Both the position numbers and the translations under genes were made by a program. Positions 46,547 through 55,808 of a stretch of DNA of 64,000 nucleotides are shown piece after piece. The stretch covers positions 1,116,001 through 1,180,000 of the forward strand of contig CAVSYR010000002.1 of assembly GCA_963732225.1 (NCBI GenBank). Reading direction: 5' to 3'. Source of the stretch: VRUE01 sp963732225 (GTDB taxonomy: Bacteria; Actinomycetota; Thermoleophilia; Solirubrobacterales; 70-9). Below the pieces are notes generated by a model, which worked only from the letters and a program-made list of their open reading frames with translations, did not search any database and was not told the origin of the DNA. The first letter of the stretch is position 1. Each line of letters begins with the position of its first letter.

Positions 46547-49501
46547 CTATTTGCTCGCGGTCAGCGTTGCGGTCGTGTAGGCGGTGCCTTCCTGGGCCGC
46601 CGCGGTGATCGTTTCGGTGAAGTTGCCCGAGGATTTGGAAGTGAAGGTGAAGGTCGTCGCCGATTCGGCGGCGCCGGTGGCGGGGATCGCCAGCGGGCTG
46701 CCGCTGACCGTGCCACTGCCTGTGGTGACGGTTACTTTGGCCGAGTGGCCAGAGCCGAGGGCGCTGACCGTGTTGCCGTAGATGTCGGTGACGGCGATCT
46801 TCGCTTTCACCGTGCCGCTGTTGCCGAGGCCGGTAACGGTGCAGGCGAAGACGCAGTTCGCAGCGAGGCTGCCGGCGCTGAGGGTGACGCCGGTGAAGCC
46901 CCACCTCGAGGCGGCGAGGGGGGAGACCGTGATCGCGATCGGGGCGCTCGAGATCGTGCCGTCGCTGACCGAGACGTTGGCCGACTCCGCTCGGTAGAGC
47001 TTCATCACTCCGTTCTTAGTCGTGTTGACCGAGGCGACGCCAGCGGTGAATGTGATCGCGGTGGCGATGCCGAAGTTTGTCGCGGTGCCGGAGCTGTTGG
47101 CGACCGTCGGCGCGGTTCCATTGGGGCTTAGCGAGGTGCCGGAGAAGGTGAGATTCTTGGCGCCGGTATAGGTGGTCACGGTGTTTTCATAGGTGTCCTG
47201 GGCGGTGACCGTGAGGTTGTCGGCAACTGCGGGAGCGGGAGTCGTCGATGCCGCGGCGAGGATGAGTTTGGTCGCGGTCGAGGTCGTCGTCGTCGCCAGG
47301 GTTCCCGAGAGCGCGCCGTCGCTGACCGTGATCGTGGCGGCGCCGATCTTGTAGAGCCTCATCACGCCGTTGGCGTTGCCGCTGACGCCGGCGACGCCGG
47401 CGCTGAAGGTGGTCGGCGTAGCGCTGCCGAAGGCGACGGCGTTGCCGCTCGAGTCCGAGACGGTGGGGTTGTTCCCTGCGGGGCTGGCCGAGGCGCCGCC
47501 GTAGGTGAGGCTTTTGGCGCCGGCGTACGTGGGGTCGGTGTTGCCATAAGTGTCCTGGGCGGTGACCGTGAGGTTGTCCGCTTCGCCCACCGTCGGCGTG
47601 GTGGTCGCGGCGGCGAGCCCCAGTTTGGTCGCGGTCAGCGGCGAGACAATCACTTCGAGCGGTGCAGCGGTGGAGATCGTGCCGTCGCTGACCTTGACGT
47701 TGGCTTTGCCGGCGGCGTAGATCTTCATCACCCCGTTCTTGGTCGAGGTGACGGTGGTGGCGATGCCGGCGGTGAAGCTGATGGTCGTCGCGGTGCCGAA
47801 GGGGATTGCGGTTTCCGAGCTGTTGGCGACAGTGGGTTTGTTGGCGCCAATGGCGGCTGCTCCGGAGAAGGTGAGACTCTTGGAGCCGGCGTAGGCGGTT
47901 GCCGTGTTGCCATAGGTGTCGAACGCGGTGATCGTGAGGTTGTCCGATTCGCCCGCGACGAGCGTGGTTGCGACCGCGGTGAGGGCGAGATTTGCGGCAG
48001 TTGTCGGCGACACCGTTACCGTCAGCGTTGTTTCGGTGAGCGCGCCATCGTTGACCTTGAGACTGACTGCGCCGCTCTTGTAGAGCTTCATCGCGCCGTT
48101 GGCGTTGCCGCTGACGGTGGCTGCTCCGGCGCTGAAGTTGATCGCCGTGGCGCTGCCGATCGGGATGTCGGCACCGGCGGAGCTCGAGACCGTGGGGACT
48201 TTGCCACTGGGGCTGGCAGCAGGCCCGGAGAAGGTGAGACTGTGCGAGCCGGTGTAGCTGGTGGCGGTGTTGCCATAGGCGTCCTGGGCGGTGACGGTGA
48301 GGTTGTCGGCGGCGCCGGCGGTGGGCGTGGTGGTGGTCGCAGTGAGAGCAAACTTGGCCGGCGTTGATGGGGCCACGGTCACTGCCAGGGGGGTCGCGGT
48401 GGTGACGGTGCCGTCGGTGACCGAGATGCTCGGCGATTCCGCCTTGTAGAGCGTCATCGCGCCGTTTTTGGAGGAGGAGACCGTGGCGATGCCGGCGGTG
48501 AAGGTGATCGCGGTCGCGGTGCCGAAGGCGGTGGCGACGCCGGAGCTGTTGGCGACGGTCGGTTTGTTGGTGCCGATCGTCGCCGCTCCCGAGAAGGTGA
48601 GGCTCTTGGAACCGGCGTAGGTGGTTGCCAGATTTCCGTAGGCGTCGACGGCAGTGATCGTGAGGTTGTTGGCTTCGCCTGCCGTCGGCGTCGCGCTGGC
48701 CGCGGTCGGGACGAACTTGGTCGCCGTCGCCGCTGCCACGGTTACCGCCAGCGGCGTCGCGGTCGAGGTTGTGCCGTCGCTTGCTTCGATCGAGGTCGCA
48801 CCGCTCTTGTAGAGCTTCATCACGCCGTTGGTGGTAGAGGAGACCGTGGCGACGCCGGCAGTGAAGGTCAGCGCAGTTGGGGTTCCAAAGGCGGTCGCCA
48901 CGCCGTTGCTGTCGGCGACGGTCGGGACGGTCCCGCTGGGACCGGCGGGAGCGCCGCTGAAGGTGATGCTGTGCGAACCGGCGTAGGTGGTGACCGTGCC
49001 CCCTTTCGCGTCCTTGGCGGTGACCGTCAGGTTGTCGGCCGCGCCGGCGGTCGGCGTCGGCGAGACGGCGCCGAGCACGAAGCGGTTGATCGGCCCAACC
49101 GTGACGGTTGCCGCTTTGCCTGAGCTGATTGTGCTCCAGGTGCGCCACTTGGCGGTGACGACGTAGGTGTAGGTACCCGGTTCGAGCCCACTGTCGGTGC
49201 AGGTGACGACGGTCAGCGTCGATGAGCAGGTTCCGTCCGCTTTTTCACCGTTGCGACTGACCGTGTAGGTCACGGTCCCCGACCCCGGGGCGGTGACGGC
49301 GCCCCAGGTCAGGGCGACCGTGCCGCCGGTCGCCGGGGCGGCGGAGGTGATCGTCGGTTGGGCGATTGCCGAGACGACCGCGGGGTTGCCTTCACCCGAG
49401 CCCGTCGTCGTGAAGTAGGCGATGGCGGTGCCTGCCACGACCATGCCCAGCAGGACCACTGCCGCGATCCCGGCGATGCCGTTTGGGAGCAGCCGCCTCA
49501 T
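46547..49501 (-). CDS. Large repetitive secreted surface protein with SipW/camelysin-like N-terminus
   Basis: Signal-anchor: GIAGIAAVVLLGMVVAGTAIAYFTTTGSGEG. The AYFTTTGSG end resembles TasA/camelysin-type precursors that in Firmicutes are cut by SipW. Residues 45-135 are an Fn3-like domain with one Cys pair. Six tandem repeats of about 115 residues follow (each starting with a phrase like TPTAGAADNLTVTAQDAYGNT), similar to bacterial Ig-like/invasin repeats, then a Cys-containing final domain. ATG overlaps the previous gene stop by 4 bp. It is likely a long surface fibre or adhesin. Confidence 0.85.
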   Translation of the reverse strand: MRRLLPNGIAGIAAVVLLGMVVAGTAIAYFTTTGSGEGNPAVVSAIAQPTITSAAPATGGTVALTWGAVTAPGSGTVTYTVSRNGEKADGTCSSTLTVVTCTDSGLEPGTYTYVVTAKWRTWSTISSGKAATVTVGPINRFVLGAVSPTPTAGAADNLTVTAKDAKGGTVTTYAGSHSITFSGAPAGPSGTVPTVADSNGVATAFGTPTALTFTAGVATVSSTTNGVMKLYKSGATSIEASDGTTSTATPLAVTVAAATATKFVPTAASATPTAGEANNLTITAVDAYGNLATTYAGSKSLTFSGAATIGTNKPTVANSSGVATAFGTATAITFTAGIATVSSSKNGAMTLYKAESPSISVTDGTVTTATPLAVTVAPSTPAKFALTATTTTPTAGAADNLTVTAQDAYGNTATSYTGSHSLTFSGPAASPSGKVPTVSSSAGADIPIGSATAINFSAGAATVSGNANGAMKLYKSGAVSLKVNDGALTETTLTVTVSPTTAANLALTAVATTLVAGESDNLTITAFDTYGNTATAYAGSKSLTFSGAAAIGANKPTVANSSETAIPFGTATTISFTAGIATTVTSTKNGVMKIYAAGKANVKVSDGTISTAAPLEVIVSPLTATKLGLAAATTTPTVGEADNLTVTAQDTYGNTDPTYAGAKSLTYGGASASPAGNNPTVSDSSGNAVAFGSATPTTFSAGVAGVSGNANGVMRLYKIGAATITVSDGALSGTLATTTTSTATKLILAAASTTPAPAVADNLTVTAQDTYENTVTTYTGAKNLTFSGTSLSPNGTAPTVANSSGTATNFGIATAITFTAGVASVNTTKNGVMKLYRAESANVSVSDGTISSAPIAITVSPLAASRWGFTGVTLSAGSLAANCVFACTVTGLGNSGTVKAKIAVTDIYGNTVSALGSGHSAKVTVTTGSGTVSGSPLAIPATGAAESATTFTFTSKSSGNFTETITAAAQEGTAYTTATLTASK
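46980..49085 (-). repeat. Six tandem repeats of about 345 bp in the surface-protein gene
   Basis: Each repeat codes one Ig-like unit of about 115 residues. DNA similarity between units is visible along their length, so unequal crossing-over could change their number. Confidence 0.75.
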
Positions 49502-50250
49502 CCCCGTGCCGTCCCGGAGAAGGAGAGGGGGAACTGGGTGCCCTGGCAGGCATCCTGGCTGACCGGCAGATCACGCAGGCCGATCGTCGGCGCCGAGCCG
49601 CCGGGTCCGGGCAGGCTGATCGAGCCGTTGGCGGGCACCTGGATTGGGTTGGCGCTGGAGGCGCTCGCCCCGGTGAGGATCAGGTTTTCAGCGCTGGCGC
49701 AGCCAGGTGGGCTGGCGCTGGCGCTGACCGTGATGCTGGTGATGAGGATCGGCACCGGGTTCGGGTTGGCAATCGTCAGCGGCAGGGCCTGTGCCGGCGC
49801 GCCCGGAAACAGGGCGCCGAGGCTGCCCAGCTGCGGCGTGATCGAGAAGTCCTTTGGCTCCAGCACCTGCCAGCGAAAGCGAGCGGTCTTACTGTGCTTT
49901 CCCCGCGCGCCGACGCTGCGCACCGAGAAGCTGTGGCTGCCGGCCGCCAGCTTGCTGATGCTGACCGGGGACTGGCAGGTGGTCCAGGTGCGGCCGTCGA
50001 GGTGGCACTGGAAGCGCGGCTTGCCGCTGCGGACGGTGAAGGCGAACTTGGCGTTGTTAGAGGTGGCCAGCTTGTCGGGGTGCATGGTGATCTTGGGCTT
50101 GGGCAGCGACCCGACCGCCTGGCTCCGCTCCGCCTTGGGAGCGGAGCCAGGGGCGTGGTCATGCTTCTGAGGAACAGCGGCGTAGGCGACAGCGCCGAGG
50201 CCGACGACTCCGGCCAGCAGGGCGATCAGCGCCCCGCGCGTAGCGCGCAT
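49498..50250 (-). CDS. Secreted protein with VSQDACQG motif, second gene of a surface operon
   Basis: Start ATG 50250; signal (ALIALLAGVVGLGAVAYA). Residues 45-120 contain an Ig-like domain with a Cys pair (FQCHLDGRTWTTC), and the rest is a beta-rich C-terminal domain ending with LPVSQDACQGTQFPLSFSGTARG. The C-terminal VSQDACQG motif is identical to that of the upstream gene. It overlaps the next gene by 4 bp and lies 21 bp after the first gene. Confidence 0.72.
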   Translation of the reverse strand: MRATRGALIALLAGVVGLGAVAYAAVPQKHDHAPGSAPKAERSQAVGSLPKPKITMHPDKLATSNNAKFAFTVRSGKPRFQCHLDGRTWTTCQSPVSISKLAAGSHSFSVRSVGARGKHSKTARFRWQVLEPKDFSITPQLGSLGALFPGAPAQALPLTIANPNPVPILITSITVSASASPPGCASAENLILTGASASSANPIQVPANGSISLPGPGGSAPTIGLRDLPVSQDACQGTQFPLSFSGTARG

Positions 50251-50271
50251 GCCCCCGTCGCCTCCCGCGTA

Positions 50272-50742
50272 CTAGTTGCTGGTCAGGTGCAGCGTCAGCG
50301 TCGCACCCTGGCAGGCATCCTGGCTGACGCCCGTTTCGTTCATCGTCAGAGTCCCGGTAGCCGCGACGCTCTGGCCGTTGCCGGGGTTGACCACTTGATT
50401 GACCGGCACGGCAGCCATCGTGAAGTCCGGTTTTTCGCCGGTGAGTTTGGTGCTGCAAGTGGAGTGGCCGGCATCGGTGGTAATGCTCGAGAGCGTGACA
50501 GTGCCGACCCGCTGGACACCCGAGGACGGGTTGTCCACCGTGAAGGAGACCGGTGAGGAGGAGCCTGGGTAGAGGCTCGAGGAGATCGTGGCGTGCAGCG
50601 TCACCGTGGAGCTCGAGCCAACGGTTGCGGTGCCGGTACCTGACCCGCTTGACGTGAAGTACGCAAACGCGACGCCGGCCACCGCGAGAGCGCAGGTGCA
50701 GCCGAGTGCGATAAGCGCCCTCTTCTTGGTGATCCAGCGCAT
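50272..50742 (-). CDS. Camelysin-like small secreted protein, first gene of a surface operon
   Basis: GGGGGAA precedes ATG 50742. Residues 1-30 are a signal with AGVAFAYFTSSGSGTG, close to SipW/TasA-type precursors. The mature 120-residue domain is beta-rich (VTLHATISSSLYPGSSSPVSFTVDNPSSGVQRVGTVTLSSI) and ends MNETGVSQDACQGATLTLHLTSN. The family resembles camelysin/TasA-like matrix proteins. Confidence 0.7.
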   Translation of the reverse strand: MRWITKKRALIALGCTCALAVAGVAFAYFTSSGSGTGTATVGSSSTVTLHATISSSLYPGSSSPVSFTVDNPSSGVQRVGTVTLSSITTDAGHSTCSTKLTGEKPDFTMAAVPVNQVVNPGNGQSVAATGTLTMNETGVSQDACQGATLTLHLTSN

Positions 50743-50825
50743 TCTTTCCCCCTAGTTGATTGATGAATGGGTTTTCGGAGCCATGACTCCGACGGGGGAA
50801 CATCGACGGATGACCTAGCTGGCTT
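50743..50825 (-). promoter_or_regulatory. Leader of the surface operon with a self-complementary Shine-Dalgarno
   Basis: On the minus strand the ribosome binding site GGGGGAA (50752-50746) is perfectly complementary to TTCCCCC (50800-50794) about 42 nt upstream. AAGCCA and TGGCTC segments flank the latter. The leader could switch between a form that hides the ribosome binding site and one that does not, as in translational riboswitches. No known class could be assigned. Confidence 0.4.
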
Positions 50826-50907
50826 TAGACCGCAACGGGCAGACAGGTTTTTTTGCTCTTGTCCACCCTGTACAACGCCTATTTAGCCTGGAAATAGAGC
50901 AATTTTC

Positions 50908-51144
50908 TTAACCGTGGGCCAGCTCGCGCTCGACGATCTCCGCCAGAGCGTCGGCAACTCCGTTGGCAGGAATGCTGCAGATCTGGGCCGCGGAAGCGGC
51001 GCCGCGCACGTCTTCAGCGGCCCTCAGGGCGTGCCAATGGGAGTCATAAGACTCACCTGCGGTGGCGATTGTGCGGCCATCGGCACCGAGCAGGCGCCAG
51101 CGCCACTTCCCAACCAGGTCTTCATAGGCGTCGAATTGCGGCAT
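50908..51144 (-). CDS. DUF1508 (YegP-like) family protein
   Basis: FDAYEDLVGKWRWRLLGADGRTIATAGESYDSHWHALRAAEDVR matches the DUF1508 repeat (one copy). Members occur singly or in tandem; no activity is known. Confidence 0.85.
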   Translation of the reverse strand: MPQFDAYEDLVGKWRWRLLGADGRTIATAGESYDSHWHALRAAEDVRGAASAAQICSIPANGVADALAEIVERELAHG

Positions 51145-51258
51145 CTCGTCTCCTCTGATCGAATGGGAACGTATGTTCGCATAGCGATCGGCGGCAAACC
51201 GGATTCGATAGCGTGCCGCTTACCCGGCGTAAGTGCCTTGCCCTGAGCAGGAGCTTTC

Positions 51259-52704
51259 ATGACTTCGTCCACCCAGGACCGGACGCATCCCAATCTGACC
51301 CTGGCAGTCCTCGCCCTTGGCGGGATGGCCTACGCGCTGCTCAGCTCGGCCGTCGTGCCGGCGCTGCCGACGATGCAGCACGACCTCGGCACCAGCGAGA
51401 CCGGGATCACCTGGCTGCTGACCGGCTACCTGCTGGCGGCCTCGGTTGCCACCTCGATCCTCGGCCGGCTCGGCGACATGTACGGCAAGGAGCGGCTGCT
51501 GCTCTGGACCCTGGTCATCCTCGGTGCCGGCACGCTGCTGGCGGCCGTCTCCACCTCGCTGCCGGTGCTGATCGCGGCGCGCTTCATCCAGGGCGCCGGC
51601 GGCGGCATCTTCCCGCTCGCCTACGGGATCGTCCGCGACGAGTTCCCGGCCGAGAAGGTGGCGGGCGGGATCGGCATGCTCTCGGCGATCCTCGGCATCG
51701 GCGGCGGCCTCGGCATCGTCCTCTCCGGCGTCATCGTCGAGCACCTCAACTACCACTGGCTCTTCTGGATACCGCTGGTCGCGGTCGTGCTCGCCGCCGT
51801 CGCCACCTGGCGCTTCGTGCCGGAATCTCCGGTGCGCACGCCGGGCAAGATCAACTGGCTGGCCGCCGGCCTAATGACGGTCGGCCTCTCGGCGGTGCTG
51901 CTGGCGATCAGCCAGACGACGACCTGGGGCTGGGTCTCGGGCAAGACGCTCGGCCTCCTCCTCTTCGGGGCGCTGGTGACGGCGGCCTGGATCGCGGTCG
52001 AGGTGCGCAGCCGCGAACCGCTGATCGACATGACGATGATGCGGGTGCGCGGCGTCTGGACCACCAACGCGGCCGCCTTCCTGCTCGGCGCCGGCCTCTA
52101 CGCCTCCTTCATCGTCTTCCCCCAGTTCGCCCAGCTGCCTACGAGCACCGGCTTCGGCTTCGGCGCCTCGGTGGTCGTCTCCGGCCTGTACCTGCTGCCG
52201 GCGACGATCGGGATGACGATCCTCGGCCTGCGCGCCGGCCCGATCGCGGCCCGCTTCGGCTCGCGCAACGCGCTGCTCGCCGGCACAGTCTTCGCCACCG
52301 CCTCTTTCATCATGCTCGCCGTCGCCCACGAACATCCCTACGAGCTGCTGATCGCCGCGGCCCTGCTCGGCATCGGCATCGGCCTCTCCTTCGCCGCCCT
52401 CGGCAACCTGATCGTGCAGGCGGTCTCGCCGGAGCAGACCGGCGTCGCCAGCGGCATGAACAACGTGATGCGGACTCTCGGCGGCGCCCTCGGCGGCCAG
52501 CTCTCGGCCACCTTCATCGCCGACCACATGGTCAAGAACCTGCCCGCTGTCACCGGCTTCACCGAGACCTTCCTGATGGCGACCGGCTTCCTCCTGCTCT
52601 GCTTCGGCGCCGGCCTGCTGGTGCCGCGCACGCTGGGCGCGCCAGCCGGTGGGCCCGGGCCCGGTGGGGGGCCGGCCTTGACGCCCGAGGCCGCGAGCGC
52701 TTGA
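51259..52704 (+). CDS. MFS transporter, DHA2-like
   Basis: A 481-residue protein with about 14 membrane segments: LTGYLLAASVATSILGRLGDMYGKERLLLWTLVILG (motif A), GGIFPLAYGIVRDEFPAEKVAGGIGMLSAILGIGGGLG, and a long hydrophobic C-terminal half. Substrate unknown; drug efflux is likely by family. Confidence 0.9.
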   Translation: MTSSTQDRTHPNLTLAVLALGGMAYALLSSAVVPALPTMQHDLGTSETGITWLLTGYLLAASVATSILGRLGDMYGKERLLLWTLVILGAGTLLAAVSTSLPVLIAARFIQGAGGGIFPLAYGIVRDEFPAEKVAGGIGMLSAILGIGGGLGIVLSGVIVEHLNYHWLFWIPLVAVVLAAVATWRFVPESPVRTPGKINWLAAGLMTVGLSAVLLAISQTTTWGWVSGKTLGLLLFGALVTAAWIAVEVRSREPLIDMTMMRVRGVWTTNAAAFLLGAGLYASFIVFPQFAQLPTSTGFGFGASVVVSGLYLLPATIGMTILGLRAGPIAARFGSRNALLAGTVFATASFIMLAVAHEHPYELLIAAALLGIGIGLSFAALGNLIVQAVSPEQTGVASGMNNVMRTLGGALGGQLSATFIADHMVKNLPAVTGFTETFLMATGFLLLCFGAGLLVPRTLGAPAGGPGPGGGPALTPEAASA

Positions 52705-52714
52705 CGCAAGCTGC

Positions 52715-52759
52715 TCCGGTGCGCCTTTTCCCCGCCATCCAGGGATAAGGCGCACCGGA
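52715..52759. terminator. Intergenic stem-loop between the MFS and MMPL genes
   Basis: Perfect 13-bp arms (TCCGGTGCGCCTT at 52715-52727 and its complement at 52747-52759) with a 19-nt loop. It lies 10 bp after the MFS stop, so it is probably a terminator. The arms' TT end does not give a U-run. Confidence 0.65.
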
Positions 52760-52789
52760 AGCCGGGACGGGACCATCTAGGGTTCCGCC

Positions 52790-54895
52790 GTGCGCGTCCA
52801 ACGCCTTGCCGCGAGCGTCACCGGTCCTCGCGGTCGCTGGGTGACCGTTGCGGTTTGGATCGCGCTTGGGATCGCCGGCTTCGTCGGCCGCACGCAGATC
52901 AATGATGTAACCGCGGCGGGGCAGAGCAGCTACCTGCCCGCCCACGCCGAGTCGACGCAGGTCGTCGACCTGATGCAGCGTGACTTCAAGGGTGGCAATG
53001 ACGTGCCGGTGCTGATCGTCTTCGAGCGCAACGGCGGGCTCAGCACCGCCGACCTGAACACGATCGGCAGGCTCGGCGAAGGGTTGGAACGGCTCGGCCT
53101 CTCGGGGGCAACGCCGGTCTTCGCGCCCTTCTCGGAAGGGACGAGGCAACCGCTGGGCGAGCTGACACGCGTCGCGCGCGGGGTGGGGCCGATCTCGCGC
53201 GACGGCGAAGCGGCGCTGGTGGCGCTGGCAATCGACACCGAAGAGCGCGGTGCCGTGGTCCAGGGCGTGAAGAAGATCCGCGCCTACTTTGCCGCTCACG
53301 CTCATCCCGGGTTGCACTCATATGTGACCGGTCCCGGCGGAGTTGCCGCCGACCTCGAGCAGGTCGCCGAAGACGCCGGCCAAACGCTGCTGATCGCGAC
53401 CCTCAGCCTCGTCCTGCTCTTGCTCCTGCTGGTCTACCGGGCGCCGCTGCTGGCGCTGATGCCGCTGCTCGTTGTCGGCATCGCCTACCTAATCGCGATC
53501 GGGCTGACCTACCTGCTGATCGAGTCGGGCGCGATCACCGTCAACACCGAGGGGACCTTCCTCTTGCTGGTGCTGATCTTCGGCGCCGGCACCGACTACT
53601 CGTTGTTGCTGATCCACCGCTACCGCGAGGAGCTCGCGCGCGGCGACGATCCGCTTGCGGCACTGCGCGCGGCGCTGGCCGAGAGCGTGAGGCCGATCGC
53701 CGCCTCGGCGGCGACGGTGATCGCGGCGATGCTGGTGCTGCTGCTCGCCGACCTCGAGTCGACCCACTGGCTCGGCCCGGTGCTGGCGATCGGGATTGCG
53801 GTGATGCTCTGCGCCGGGCTCACCCTGCTGCCCGCCCTGCTGGCGATCCTCGGGCCGCGCGCTTTCTGGCCAGGGCGGGGTGCGGGGTCCGCTGGGAAGC
53901 GACGCCTTTGGGCGGGTGTCGCCGGCCTCGTCCGTCGCCGGCCGCGGACGATCGTCGCCGGCGTCTTTGCCGTCCTCCTCGTCCTCGCCCTCGGCAACCT
54001 GATCCAGCACGGCACGATCGGCTTCGGCGAAGGCGAAACGCGCTCGACCGAATCGAGCCGCGGCAACGAAGTCCTCGACGAACACTTCCCGCCAGGCATC
54101 GGCTCGCCGCTGACCGCGGTGTTGGGAATCGGCGAAGTCGACGCGGCGCTGCACGGCCTCGAGCGGCTCGACTCGGTCAAGCTCGCCGTGCCGGTGCCGC
54201 CCTCCTCAGTCTCCGACGTGGCGGCGCTGGCGATCGTCCTGCGCGGCGACCCCTACTCGGGCGAGGCGGCCGATCTGGTCAAGGGAGTGCGCGCGCGGCT
54301 GGCCGAGGTCGCGCCGGGCGCCCTCGTCGGTGGCATCCCGGCCGAGAACTACGACGTCGAGCAGACCAACGAACGGGACACCAAGCTGATCGTGCCGGTG
54401 GTGCTGGCGGTCGTCGGCCTGATCCTGATCGCGGTGCTGCGCGCGCTGGCCGCGCCCGGCTACCTGATCGTCACCGTCGTCGCCTCCTTCGCGGCGACGC
54501 TGGGACTGGTCACCTTCGCCTTCACCCAGCTCTTCGGCTCGGGCGGGATCAGCTTCGACCTCGTGCTACTGGCCTTCATCTTCTTGGTCGCCTTGGGGGT
54601 CGACTACAACATCTTCCTGATGACCCGCGCCCGTGAGGAGGCGGTCGCCCACGGCACCCGGGAGGGAATGCTGATTGCGCTCGAGGACACCGGCGCTGTG
54701 ATTACCAGCGCCGGCCTGATCCTCGCCGGCGCCTTCGCCACCCTCACCCTGCTGCCGCTCGAACAACTGGTCCAGATCGGCGCCACCGTCGCGATCGGCG
54801 TCCTGCTCGACACCTTCATCGTCCGCTCGCTGCTGATCCCGGCAATCACCTACCTCTGCGGCGAGCGTGCCTGGTGGCCGGGACGAGTGCGCTAA
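52790..54895 (+). CDS. MMPL (RND-superfamily) transporter
   Basis: GTG 52790 starts a 701-residue protein with two halves, each a large extracellular loop followed by five or six membrane helices. The MMPL hallmarks are GAGTDYSLLLIHRYREELARG in the first half and LGVDYNIFLMTRAREEA in the second, the proton-relay Asp-Tyr pairs. It likely exports lipids or other hydrophobic molecules. The 3' end overlaps the convergent DUF998 gene by 50 bp. Confidence 0.92.
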   Translation: MRVQRLAASVTGPRGRWVTVAVWIALGIAGFVGRTQINDVTAAGQSSYLPAHAESTQVVDLMQRDFKGGNDVPVLIVFERNGGLSTADLNTIGRLGEGLERLGLSGATPVFAPFSEGTRQPLGELTRVARGVGPISRDGEAALVALAIDTEERGAVVQGVKKIRAYFAAHAHPGLHSYVTGPGGVAADLEQVAEDAGQTLLIATLSLVLLLLLLVYRAPLLALMPLLVVGIAYLIAIGLTYLLIESGAITVNTEGTFLLLVLIFGAGTDYSLLLIHRYREELARGDDPLAALRAALAESVRPIAASAATVIAAMLVLLLADLESTHWLGPVLAIGIAVMLCAGLTLLPALLAILGPRAFWPGRGAGSAGKRRLWAGVAGLVRRRPRTIVAGVFAVLLVLALGNLIQHGTIGFGEGETRSTESSRGNEVLDEHFPPGIGSPLTAVLGIGEVDAALHGLERLDSVKLAVPVPPSSVSDVAALAIVLRGDPYSGEAADLVKGVRARLAEVAPGALVGGIPAENYDVEQTNERDTKLIVPVVLAVVGLILIAVLRALAAPGYLIVTVVASFAATLGLVTFAFTQLFGSGGISFDLVLLAFIFLVALGVDYNIFLMTRAREEAVAHGTREGMLIALEDTGAVITSAGLILAGAFATLTLLPLEQLVQIGATVAIGVLLDTFIVRSLLIPAITYLCGERAWWPGRVR

Positions 54896-55592
54896 GCCCG
54901 CCGGGGTTGCCGCGGACGACGAGCAGTCCGACCGTCAGGGCGAGGATCCAGAAGCCGGCGGCCGATAGGGCGAAGCGCTGGGCCAAGCCGTAGTCGCCGC
55001 CTGGTTCGTTGCCGGCGACGAGGAAGAGGCCGCCGACGATTAGTACTCCGAGCAGGCCGCCGACGAGGGCGAAGAGGTCGAAGCGGCCCCAGCGCTCGTC
55101 GCCGTGAAAGCGCCAGGCCATCGCGAAGACCGAGAGCAGCAGGGCGACTGCGCCGTAGAAGTAGGTGATGCCGTGGGCGTAGTGCTGCCAGGAGAGTTCG
55201 CCCGCCATCTCCCGGGCCCGGCAGGTGGCGTCGATGGTCCAGCGGCAGTCGGCGGGGAAGGGGAAGCCGTCGAGGATCTGGGCGAGGCCGGTGAAGGCGA
55301 TCAGGCCCGGGCCGAGCCAGCCGCGCCAGCTGCGCTTGGCGTCGAGCGCCAGGGCCAGCGCGGCGAGGATGAAGGCGCTGCCCCAGATCGCGATGCCGAT
55401 GTCGAAGAGCCAGGGGCGGGCGGCGTCGAGGGCGCCGAGCACGCTGACTGCGTCGCGAACCTCGCTGTAGCCGGGCTCGATCAGGCCGGCGACGACGGCG
55501 ATCACGAGCCAGATCAGCTGCGCGGCGATCGAGGCGATCGCCAGCCGGCGGATCAGGTCTGTTCTCGACCGCTGCGGGTATAGGTCCTCCAT
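54846..55592 (-). CDS. DUF998 family membrane protein
   Basis: A 248-residue protein with six or so membrane segments and the DUF998 signature around PGYSEVRDAVSVLGALDAARPWLFDIGIAIWGSAFILAALAL. No function is known. Its ATG (55592-55590) and the start of the divergent gene share the same CATG. Confidence 0.82.
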   Translation of the reverse strand: MEDLYPQRSRTDLIRRLAIASIAAQLIWLVIAVVAGLIEPGYSEVRDAVSVLGALDAARPWLFDIGIAIWGSAFILAALALALDAKRSWRGWLGPGLIAFTGLAQILDGFPFPADCRWTIDATCRAREMAGELSWQHYAHGITYFYGAVALLLSVFAMAWRFHGDERWGRFDLFALVGGLLGVLIVGGLFLVAGNEPGGDYGLAQRFALSAAGFWILALTVGLLVVRGNPGGLSALVPATRHARRRGR

Positions 55593-55788
55593 GACCAACT
55601 CATTGAAGAGCAGATTCGTCCGCAAAGCGGCTAAGACCGGTGCCAAGCACACCGCTCACGGTGCCGCCTCGAAGCTGAAGCGCAAGCCGCTGCGGGCCGG
55701 GACGCTGCTGCTCATCGGTGGCATTTTTGGCGCTACGGCTGGATGGCTCGCTGCGCGAAACACCGCAGTGCCCGCCTCTCCCGCCTGA
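55591..55788 (+). CDS. Small membrane protein with basic N-terminus
   Basis: Residues 1-35 are Lys/Arg-rich (KSRFVRKAAKTGAKHTAHGAASKLKRKPLRAG), followed by one membrane helix (TLLLIGGIFGATAGWLAA). No ribosome binding site is present; a GGGTAT at 55576-55581 suggests a leaderless transcript. The length, 65 residues, and context point to a stress-type membrane peptide. Confidence 0.6.
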   Translation: MTNSLKSRFVRKAAKTGAKHTAHGAASKLKRKPLRAGTLLLIGGIFGATAGWLAARNTAVPASPA

Positions 55789-55808
55789 GTCCTGTACAGA
55801 TTCCGGTG

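Noticed and set aside
46980..49085. Possible CRISPR-like repeats
   Set aside because: Units are about 345 bp, coding and not separated by unique spacers.
47187..49148. Very long minus-strand open frame inside the repetitive surface-protein gene
   Set aside because: His/Arg-rich shadow of the repeats in another frame; the true frame gives clear Ig-like repeats.
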